The notes below the pieces were generated by a model. That model made no database searches, was not told the origin of the DNA, and saw nothing but the letters and a program-made list of their open reading frames with translations. A DNA stretch of 13,676 nt from Actinomycetes bacterium. GTDB lineage: Bacteria; Actinomycetota; CALGFH01. This document shows, piece after piece, positions 5,254 to 11,186 of this stretch (its first letter is position 1; every line of letters starts with the position of its first letter). The DNA lies in the NCBI GenBank assembly GCA_030152105.1, contig JASLIH010000628.1, positions 1 through 13,676 on the forward strand, given 5' to 3'. A program made the position numbers and the translations under genes.

Positions 5254-6711
5254 CTAGGTGAGGGCCGCGACCACCTCACGGTAGCGCTCCCGCGCCTCCT
5301 GCTCGGTGTCGCCGATGCAGGTCACGCCCATCTTGCCGTACTCCCGCAGCGCCCCGAGCAGGTGCACGGTGGTGCCGGTGCGGCGGCGGTGGTCGTAGCC
5401 GAGGCCGAGCCGGTCCACTTGATCGATCACGTCCTGGGGCTCGAGGCCGACCAGGGCCGCCGACTTGAGGTTGTCGGTGGCCAGGTACGACTTGGCCCGG
5501 CCGCCCGCCACCAGGTGGCCGCCCTCGGGGTCGTAGCGGCCGTCGGTGACCAGCGAGGCCATCCCGAACGGGTGGGTGGTGCCGCCGACCCGGAGGTTGA
5601 TCTCGGCCAGGAAGACCCGCTCGCGGCCGGCTCCGGGGACCACGAAGAAGTCGACCCCGAAGTAGCCGATCACCCCGCGGGCGGCCAGGACCCGGCCGAC
5701 CCGCTCGGCCGCGGACCGGATCTGGCCGCGGTAGGCCGGGTCGGCCGGGAAGCGGCAGCCCAGGTAGACCTGGCGGTTGGGGCCGCCGAGGACCTGGCTG
5801 TGGGTGGAAAGGACAAGCGGCGTCCCGCCGGGCAGGATGCGCAGCTGGACGCTCGGCGACACCATGCCGGGGACGTCCAGCAGCTCCTCGACGACCGCGC
5901 CGCCGGCCTCGATCTTGGCCGCGAACGACGGCCAGGACTCCTCCTCGGCGCAGAACACCACCGGCGAGTCCAGCAGCGAGCCGTTGAGGCCGCCAAGATT
6001 GACCACGGCGTTGCCCTGGCCGGAGAAGCCGTCGTTGAGCTTGATCACCACCGAGCCGACGGCCGGGGCCGGCCGCTCGCCCAGGCGCCGCGCCGCCGCC
6101 TCCACCGCGTCGACCGAGCGCAGGTCCTCGGCCCCGTCCAGCACCGGCACCCCGGCCAGCCGGGCCACCCGCCGCGACCCGGTCTTGGAGCCGAGGCCGG
6201 CCAGAGCGGCCGGCGGCCCGTACAGGGGCAGCCCGAGCCGCTCCGACAGCTCCTGCTCGCTGGCGGTGACGTTGAAGGGCTGCACGAACGCCCCGCCGGG
6301 GCCCTCGCACAGCTCCCGGACCCGGTCCAGCAGCTCAGGCCGGTCGAGCAGCTTGGCCGTGAGCGACCGGGGGGCTGGGTCGCCGGCGGCCAGCATGTAC
6401 AGCCGCGACCGCGCCCCCGCCGGGTCGGGCAGGAAACCGAGGTAGTAGTCGACCACCGCCTCCTCGACCGGCATCGAGGTCAGGTAGACGACCTTGACCC
6501 TGGGCCGGCGCAGCAGCAGCAGCAGGAACAGCAGCCGCTCCTCGTAGTAGCCGATGCCGACGATCTTGCGCAGCTCGGCCGTGGGGAAGCTCAGGCTGGG
6601 CAGCACCACCACCGTGCCTTCCCCGAGGTCGAGCGGGTCGCTCGCCGGGTACCGGACGGCGAAGGTGCGCTGCAGCTCCTCGAAGGGAACCATCGGGGGG
6701 GCAGACCACAT
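5254..6711 (-). CDS. PGM1-related ATP-grasp peptide ligase
   Basis: This is a 485-residue ATP-grasp enzyme expected to activate a carboxylate as acyl-phosphate and join it to an amine. The FLAEINLRVGGTTHPF segment (residues 367-382 from this start) is the hallmark of proteins related to PGM1, the peptide ligase of pheganomycin biosynthesis. ATP/Mg-binding features include Lys176 (GSKTGSRR), Lys224 in VVIKLNDGFSGQGN, Asp354 in YFGVDFF, Glu370 and Asn372. A C-terminal part (LKSAALVGLEPQDVIDQVD onward) matches the PGM1 C-terminal region. ATG 6711 is preferred because it lies 5 nt after a TATCTT -10-like box; the frame stays open upstream to a TTG at 6804 and another ATG is at 6693. Substrates are unknown. 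The downstream neighbour, 71 nt away, is a small peptide gene, which makes a peptide substrate attractive but unproven. Confidence 0.85.
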   Translation of the reverse strand: MWSAPPMVPFEELQRTFAVRYPASDPLDLGEGTVVVLPSLSFPTAELRKIVGIGYYEERLLFLLLLLRRPRVKVVYLTSMPVEEAVVDYYLGFLPDPAGARSRLYMLAAGDPAPRSLTAKLLDRPELLDRVRELCEGPGGAFVQPFNVTASEQELSERLGLPLYGPPAALAGLGSKTGSRRVARLAGVPVLDGAEDLRSVDAVEAAARRLGERPAPAVGSVVIKLNDGFSGQGNAVVNLGGLNGSLLDSPVVFCAEEESWPSFAAKIEAGGAVVEELLDVPGMVSPSVQLRILPGGTPLVLSTHSQVLGGPNRQVYLGCRFPADPAYRGQIRSAAERVGRVLAARGVIGYFGVDFFVVPGAGRERVFLAEINLRVGGTTHPFGMASLVTDGRYDPEGGHLVAGGRAKSYLATDNLKSAALVGLEPQDVIDQVDRLGLGYDHRRRTGTTVHLLGALREYGKMGVTCIGDTEQEARERYREVVAALT

Positions 6712-6716
6712 AGCTA

Positions 6717-6722
6717 AAGATA
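6717..6722 (-). promoter_or_regulatory. Candidate -10 box for a leaderless ligase transcript
   Basis: TATCTT on the minus strand ends 5 nt before the ATG at 6711, in an unusually AT-rich patch of the divergent intergenic region (about 6712-6790). No good -35 is visible at the expected distance, and no Shine-Dalgarno precedes the ATG, which fits a leaderless start. Confidence 0.4.
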
Positions 6723-6830
6723 ACCAGTCAATCGTCGCGCGTGCAGCCCCCGATTTCTCCGGATCGTCATTTTCTGCGAGATTGGCGGGTAGCGGCGGCC
6801 GCAAGGCCCGGGTGACGGCATCATGGGGGC

Positions 6831-7217
6831 ATGACCCAGTCGATCACCTTCTACGACGCGGTCGGGGGCGAGCCGACCTTCCGGCGGCTGGTCGCCGGCT
6901 TCTACCGCCGGGTGGCCGCCGACCCGGTCCTGCGCCCCCTGTATCCCGAGGAGGACCTGTCCGGGGCCGAGGAGCGCCTGCGCCTGTTCCTGATGCAGTA
7001 CTGGGGCGGCCCCCACACCTACAGCGAGACCAGGGGCCACCCGGCCCTGCGCATGCGTCACCACCGGTTCGCCATCGGCCCAGCCGAGCGCGACGCCTGG
7101 CTGCGCCACATGACGGCCGCAGTCGAGGACCTGGAGCTGCCCGGAGAGCTGGCCGCCCCCCTGCTCGAGTACCTGACCATGGCCGCCACCGCCCTCACCA
7201 ACCGCCCCGGTCACTGA
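6831..7217 (+). CDS. glbO: Group II truncated hemoglobin (trHbO)
   Basis: This is a 128-residue heme protein of the truncated 2-on-2 globin family, closely resembling Mycobacterium tuberculosis GlbO. Expected heme-pocket residues are all present: Tyr25 (B10, in GFYRRV), Tyr38 (CD1, in LYPEEDL), proximal His77 (F8, in RMRHHRF) and Trp90 (G8, in DAWLRHM), plus the family stretch [11 protein letters not shown] (56-66). The likely role is binding or detoxifying O2, NO or peroxide in the cytoplasm. The ATG aligns with the GlbO N-terminus; upstream is GGGGG as a weak ribosome site, or CATCAT 6 nt before the ATG as a weak leaderless -10. The gene is divergent from the ligase and convergent with the peptidase, with a 7-nt 3' overlap. 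Confidence 0.95.
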   Translation: MTQSITFYDAVGGEPTFRRLVAGFYRRVAADPVLRPLYPEEDLSGAEERLRLFLMQYWGGPHTYSETRGHPALRMRHHRFAIGPAERDAWLRHMTAAVEDLELPGELAAPLLEYLTMAATALTNRPGH

Positions 7218-8572
7218 CAGCACCAGCGGGCCACGGTGTCGGCCAGCATGCGCAGGCCGGCCTGGAGCCCGGCCACGGGCACGCGCTCGTCGTCGCCGTG
7301 GAACATCGCCGCGAAGTCGGGGTCGGACGGCTCCAGCCGGAGCGGGGCGAAGCCGTAGCAGGCGATGCCGAGCTGCGACCAGAACTTGGCGTCGGTGAAG
7401 CCGGGGGTGATGGTGGGGACGGCCACCGCGCCCGGGTGGTGGTCGGCGACCACGGCGGCCAGGAGGTCGAACAGCCGGTCGCCGGGCGGGGTCACGGTCG
7501 GGGGGCGGCTGGGGCCGAGGAGCTCGAGCTCGATGTCGGGGCCGGCCAGGGAACGCAGCTCGGCCAGGAGCTCGGCCTCGCTGGAGCCGACGGCGATGCG
7601 GCCGTCCAGCTCGGCCTCGGCCGTGCCGGGGATGACGTTGACCCTGCTGCCGGCGTGGACCACCGTCGGGCTGGCCGTGTTGCGCAGCACCGCGCTGAGC
7701 AGGCGGGCCACGCCCGGGTCGCGCACACCCCGGCCCAGCACCAGGCTGGACCAGCGGGGGTGCAGCAGCAGCGGCAGGGCGGCCCGGCCGGCCCGGCCCT
7801 GGAGCTCGGTCAGGGCCTCGAGGAACCGCCGTGCCTCGGGCGAGGCGTGCAGCGGCAGCCGGCGCCGCCCGACCCGGGCCAGGAACTCCGACAGCCGGAC
7901 CACGGCGTTGTCGTCGCGGGGGATGCTGCCGTGCCCGGTCGCCCCGGTGGCGACCACCCGCAGCCAGGCGATGCCCTTCTCGGCCACCTGGATCGGGTAG
8001 AAGGGCCGGCCGCCAAGGTAGAAGGTGGCCCCGCCGACCTCCCCGACGGCGTGGCCGGCCCGCACCTTGTCCGGGTGGTGGTCGACCAGCCAGGCGCTGC
8101 CCGCCGCGCAGCCGGCCTCCTCGTCGGCGACCACGGCCAGCTTGAGGTCGCGCCGCAGGGGCACGCCCAGGCGGGCCAGCAGCCCGACGGTGACCACGCT
8201 CATGGCCACCATCTGCTTCATGTCGACCGCGCCCCGGCCCCAGAGCACGCCGTCGTGGACCTCCCCGGCGAACGGCGGGTGCCGCCAGCGCCCGGCCTCG
8301 GCCGCGACCACGTCGACGTGGCCGTTGAGCAGCAGCGGGGCCTCGGCCCCGTCGCCCCCGGCCAGCCGGGCGACCAGGTTGGCCCGGCCCGGGGCCGGCG
8401 ACAGGACCTCCGGCTCCACCCCGGCCTCGGCGAGGGTGCCGGCAAGGAACTCGACCGCCTCGGCCTCGTTCCCGGGCGGGTTGGTGGTGTCGAACCGCAG
8501 CAGCGCCGCCAGCAGCTCCACCACCGCCCCGCCCTCCCGCTCCCAGTCGACCTGCTCCAGCGCCGGGTGCAT
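7211..8572 (-). CDS. M20-family zinc metallopeptidase/deacylase
   Basis: This is a 453-residue cytoplasmic hydrolase of the M20/M25/M40 family (ArgE, DapE, carboxypeptidase G2, PepV-like dipeptidases). Di-zinc site motifs appear in order: GHVDVV with His85 and catalytic-type Asp87, GRGAVDMK with Asp117, DEEAG with Glu151 (general base) and Glu152, Glu178 in VGEVGG, TGHGS with His214 in the lid/dimerisation domain, and a C-terminal FHGDDERV His. No signal peptide is seen. The ATG is preceded by AGGAGGG (8578-8584). The substrate cannot be assigned; N-acyl amino acids or small peptides are usual. It stands alone on its strand, convergent with glbO and divergent from ettA, separated from ettA by 47 nt. 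Confidence 0.92.
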   Translation of the reverse strand: MHPALEQVDWEREGGAVVELLAALLRFDTTNPPGNEAEAVEFLAGTLAEAGVEPEVLSPAPGRANLVARLAGGDGAEAPLLLNGHVDVVAAEAGRWRHPPFAGEVHDGVLWGRGAVDMKQMVAMSVVTVGLLARLGVPLRRDLKLAVVADEEAGCAAGSAWLVDHHPDKVRAGHAVGEVGGATFYLGGRPFYPIQVAEKGIAWLRVVATGATGHGSIPRDDNAVVRLSEFLARVGRRRLPLHASPEARRFLEALTELQGRAGRAALPLLLHPRWSSLVLGRGVRDPGVARLLSAVLRNTASPTVVHAGSRVNVIPGTAEAELDGRIAVGSSEAELLAELRSLAGPDIELELLGPSRPPTVTPPGDRLFDLLAAVVADHHPGAVAVPTITPGFTDAKFWSQLGIACYGFAPLRLEPSDPDFAAMFHGDDERVPVAGLQAGLRMLADTVARWCCQ

Positions 8573-8606
8573 GGCGTCCCTCCTGTGGTGGTTGGCGGAC
8601 GGCTCG

Positions 8607-8612
8607 TAGAAT
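8607..8612 (+). promoter_or_regulatory. Candidate -10 box for leaderless ettA
   Basis: TAGAAT is a good TANNNT match. Seven nt later is GTG (8620), the natural transcription and translation start of a leaderless mRNA. The last two bases of the box form part of an ATG at 8611 that could be mistaken for the gene start. The -35 region is weak. Confidence 0.5.
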
Positions 8613-8619
8613 GCCCGCT

Positions 8620-10293
8620 GTGACCAAGTACATCTACGTGATGCAGCGGGTGCGCAAGGCGCACCAGGACAAGCTGATCCTCGACGACGTCACCCTGGCC
8701 TTCCTGCCCGGGGCCAAGATCGGGGTGGTCGGGCCCAACGGCGCCGGCAAGTCGACCGTGCTCGAGATCATGGCCGGGCTGGAGACGATCTCCAACGGCG
8801 AGGCCGCCCTGGCCCCAGGGGCCAGCGTCGGCATCCTGCTCCAGGAGCCGGTCCTTGACCCGGCCAAGGACGTGCTCGGCAACGTCGAGGAGGGCGTGGC
8901 CCCGACCCGGGCCCTGCTGGCCCGGTTCGAGGAGCTGAGCCTCGCCCTCGGCGAGGCCGGCCCCGACGAGATGGACCGGCTGCTGGAGGACTACGCCAAG
9001 GTCCAGGACGCCATCGAGGCGGCCAGCGCCTGGGATCTGGACGCCCAGCTCGAGATGGCCATGGACGCCCTGCGGCTGCCCCCGGGCGACGCCGAGGTGA
9101 CCACCCTGTCGGGCGGGGAGCGGCGCCGGGTCGCGCTCTGCCGGCTGCTGCTGTCCCGGCCCGACCTGCTCCTGCTCGACGAGCCGACCAACCACCTGGA
9201 CGCCGAGAGCGTGCAGTGGCTGGAGCAGCACCTGGCCGCCTATCCGGGCACGGTCCTGGCCGTCACCCACGACCGCTACTTCCTCGACAACGTCGCCGGC
9301 TGGATCCTGGAGCTGGACCGGGGCCGCGCCTACCCCTATGAGGGCAACTACTCGACCTATCTCGAGGTCAAGGCGGCCCGGCTGGCCGCCGAGTCGCGGT
9401 CCAGCGCCGGCCGCCGGCGGGTCCTGGAGCGGGAGCTGGAGTGGGTCAGGGCCGGGACCAAGGGCCGCCACGACAAGGGCCGGGCCCGGCTGCGGCGCTA
9501 CGAGGAGCTGGCCGCCGAGGCCGAGCGCGACCGCCCGGTCGACTTCGACGAGATCCAGGTCCCGCCCGGCCCCCGCCTCGGCGACGTGGTCGTCGAGGCC
9601 GACCGGCTGACCAAGGGCTACGGCGACCGGCTGCTGATCGACGAGCTGTCGTTCAGCCTGCCCCGGGGCGGCATCGTCGGGGTCATCGGGGCCAACGGCG
9701 CCGGCAAGACCACCCTGTTCAAGCTGGTCACCTCCCAGGAGCGGCCGGACGCGGGCGAGCTGCGGCTGGGCCCGACGGTGAAGCTGGCCTACGTCGACCA
9801 GGACCGGGCCCGCCTGGACGGGTCCCAGACGGTGTTCGAGGCCATCTCGGGCGGGCTCGACCATTTCCGGGTCGGCGGCCGGGAGATGCCGACCCGGGCC
9901 TATGTCGCCACCTTCGGGTTCAAGGGCACCGACCAGCAGAAGCCGGTCGGGGTGCTGTCCGGCGGCGAGCGCAACCGGCTCAACCTGGCCCTGACCCTGC
10001 GTGAGGGCGGCAACCTGCTCCTGCTCGACGAGCCGACCAACGACCTGGACGTCGACACCCTGCGCTCGCTGGAGAGCGCCCTGCTCGACTTCCCCGGCTG
10101 CGCCGTCGTGATCAGCCACGACCGCTGGTTCCTGGACCGGATCGCCACCCACATGCTCGCCTTCGAGGGCGACAGCCGGGTCGTCTGGTTCGAGGGCAAC
10201 TTCGCCGACTACCAGGCCGACAAGGTCCGCCGCCTCGGCCCCGAGGCCACCCGGCCCCACCGCGCCACCTACCGCAAGCTGGTCCGCGACTAG
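8620..10293 (+). CDS. ettA: Energy-dependent translational throttle protein EttA (ABC-F)
   Basis: This is a 557-residue soluble ABC-F protein with two tandem ATPase domains and no membrane segment, expected to bind the ribosomal E site and modulate the first elongation step according to ATP/ADP. Domain 1 has Walker A GPNGAGKST (38-46), signature LSGGERRR near 163 and LLLLDEPTNHLD with Glu188. An arm and a linker (EWVRAGTKGRHDKGRARLRRYEEL, about residues 274-297) correspond to the P-site tRNA-interacting region of EttA. Domain 2 has GANGAGKTT near 357, LSGGERNR near 446 and LLLLDEPTNDLD with Glu471. The GTG at 8620 is chosen over ATG 8611 because MTKYIYVMQRVRKAH aligns from the first residue with the usual EttA N-terminus and because TAGAAT sits 7 nt upstream. 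A CGCGAC/GTCGCG inverted repeat (10285-10301) spans the stop codon. Confidence 0.95.
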   Translation: MTKYIYVMQRVRKAHQDKLILDDVTLAFLPGAKIGVVGPNGAGKSTVLEIMAGLETISNGEAALAPGASVGILLQEPVLDPAKDVLGNVEEGVAPTRALLARFEELSLALGEAGPDEMDRLLEDYAKVQDAIEAASAWDLDAQLEMAMDALRLPPGDAEVTTLSGGERRRVALCRLLLSRPDLLLLDEPTNHLDAESVQWLEQHLAAYPGTVLAVTHDRYFLDNVAGWILELDRGRAYPYEGNYSTYLEVKAARLAAESRSSAGRRRVLERELEWVRAGTKGRHDKGRARLRRYEELAAEAERDRPVDFDEIQVPPGPRLGDVVVEADRLTKGYGDRLLIDELSFSLPRGGIVGVIGANGAGKTTLFKLVTSQERPDAGELRLGPTVKLAYVDQDRARLDGSQTVFEAISGGLDHFRVGGREMPTRAYVATFGFKGTDQQKPVGVLSGGERNRLNLALTLREGGNLLLLDEPTNDLDVDTLRSLESALLDFPGCAVVISHDRWFLDRIATHMLAFEGDSRVVWFEGNFADYQADKVRRLGPEATRPHRATYRKLVRD

Positions 10294-10301
10294 CCGTCGC
10301 G
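10285..10301 (+). terminator. Inverted repeat across the ettA stop, weak terminator candidate
   Basis: CGCGAC (10285-10290) and GTCGCG (10296-10301) form a 6-bp stem with a 5-nt loop containing the TAG stop. There is no T-run, so read-through into the NlpC/P60 leader is likely; it may only be a mild hairpin. Confidence 0.25.
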
Positions 10302-10393
10302 ACTGCGCGGTTGGGCGATTCTGCTCAAGCGGGGAGTGCTGCCGGTCGATCCGAGAAGGGTCGCCTCCACGCCCTCCGAAGGAGTGCTGCCGC
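10294..10393 (+). promoter_or_regulatory. Leader of the NlpC/P60 gene with a duplicated 12-mer and an SD-masking hairpin
   Basis: The 100-nt gap contains GGAGTGCTGCCG twice, at 10333-10344 and 10381-10392. The second copy carries the ribosome binding site (GAAGGAG, 10378-10384). CTCC (10374-10377), GAA and GGAG (10381-10384) can fold into a small hairpin that hides this site. I see no convincing -10 box and no recognisable riboswitch core. Confidence 0.4.
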
Positions 10394-11164
10394 ATGTCAG
10401 CGCACGCGCCCCGCCACCTGCGCGCCCGGTCCCGACGACTGTCCACTCCGCTCCGCTGGCTGCTGTCCCTGGCCCTGCTCACCCCGCTGGTCGCCGGCCT
10501 GGCCGAGGTGACCGGGGTCACCAGGACGCCGGCGGCGGAGGCCGCCCCGGGGTCGTCGGCGGCGGTGGCCGTACGGTTCGCCCTGGCCCAGCTGGGCAAG
10601 CCCTACCGCTGGGGTGCCGACGGCCCCAGGAGCTTCGACTGCTCGGGCCTGGTCCAGACCAGCTACCGGGCCGCCGGGGTCAACCTGCCCCGGGTCTCAC
10701 GCCAGCAGTACGGGGCCGGCAAGCTCGTCTCCCTCAAGCACCTGCGCGCCGGCGACCTGCTGTTCTACGCCAGGGACACCGCCAACCGGCGGACCATCTA
10801 CCACGTCGGCATGTACCTGGGCGCGGGCCGGATGGTGGAGGCCCCCAACCGGCGGGCCCCGGTCCGGATCGCCTCCATCTGGCGCCCGGGCCTGCTCGGC
10901 AAGGCCACCCGGCCGGCGTCCGGGGTCCGGGGGATGCTGTCGGTCGAGCCCGGCGAGCGGAGCAAGGCGGTGGCCGCCGTCCAGCAGCGGCTGGCCGCCA
11001 ACCTCCGCTGTGTGACCGTCGACGGCGAGTTCGGGCCACGGACCCGCCGGGCGCTGATCGCCTTCCAGCGCGACCACGGCCTGCCCGCCGACGGCGTGGT
11101 CGGCCGCGGCACCTGGGGCAGGCTGATCGCCAACGGCCGCCAGCGCAGCCCGAACCGCTGCTGA
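10394..11164 (+). CDS. Secreted NlpC/P60 peptidoglycan endopeptidase with C-terminal peptidoglycan-binding domain
   Basis: This 256-residue exported protein is expected to cut stem-peptide bonds in the cell wall. It has a twin-basic N-terminus, a hydrophobic segment (about 20-38) and an AEAAP cleavage-like site near residues 48-52. The NlpC/P60 domain (about 55-185) has catalytic Cys83 in FDCSGL and His137 in IYHVGMYLG. The third polar residue, usually a His in an APH-type motif, appears to be Asn152 (EAPNRR). A PG_binding_1-like domain follows (about 190-248: VQQRL, VDGEFGPRTRRALIAFQ, LPADGVVGRGTW). Cys206 and the terminal Cys256 could form an extracellular disulfide in this domain. The ATG has GAAGGAG 9 nt upstream. 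The gene ends 22 nt before the next one, which appears to have its own promoter. Confidence 0.92.
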   Translation: MSAHAPRHLRARSRRLSTPLRWLLSLALLTPLVAGLAEVTGVTRTPAAEAAPGSSAAVAVRFALAQLGKPYRWGADGPRSFDCSGLVQTSYRAAGVNLPRVSRQQYGAGKLVSLKHLRAGDLLFYARDTANRRTIYHVGMYLGAGRMVEAPNRRAPVRIASIWRPGLLGKATRPASGVRGMLSVEPGERSKAVAAVQQRLAANLRCVTVDGEFGPRTRRALIAFQRDHGLPADGVVGRGTWGRLIANGRQRSPNRC

Positions 11165-11173
11165 CCAGCCTGC

Positions 11174-11179
11174 TATCGT
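11174..11179 (+). promoter_or_regulatory. Candidate -10 box for the leaderless ThDP enzyme gene
   Basis: TATCGT lies 10 nt after the preceding stop codon and ends 7 nt before the ATG at 11187. No Shine-Dalgarno is present in the 22-nt gap. This is the same geometry as at ettA and supports independent, leaderless transcription. Confidence 0.45.
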
Positions 11180-11186
11180 CCGCCGC

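Noticed and set aside
6712..6804. Upstream extension of the ligase to a TTG at 6804
   Set aside because: It would cross the AT-rich divergent intergenic region and the -10-like box; the conserved domain begins after 6711.
8611..8613. ATG as the ettA start
   Set aside because: It overlaps the TAGAAT -10 box; GTG at 8620 matches the family N-terminus better.
6714..8633. Long minus-strand open frame of about 640 codons overlapping the peptidase gene in another frame
   Set aside because: It is a shifted reading of the M20 peptidase gene with arginine/glycine/proline-rich low-complexity output and no domain.
10294..10393. c-di-AMP (ydaO-type) riboswitch before the NlpC/P60 gene
   Set aside because: Such elements often precede actinobacterial wall-hydrolase genes, but the 100-nt leader lacks the conserved GTCAGCT-like and other core segments I would expect. 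A covariance-model search would settle it.
8218..10599. Very long open frame (about 790 codons) on the minus strand, antisense to ettA and the peptidase start
   Set aside because: It lies opposite a clearly conserved gene, its translation is Gly/Arg/Ala/Pro/Gln-rich without motifs, and long antisense frames are expected where stop codons are scarce. The same applies to 10734-13133 and 12133-13566 (minus), and to 321-1298 and 1715-2863 (minus).
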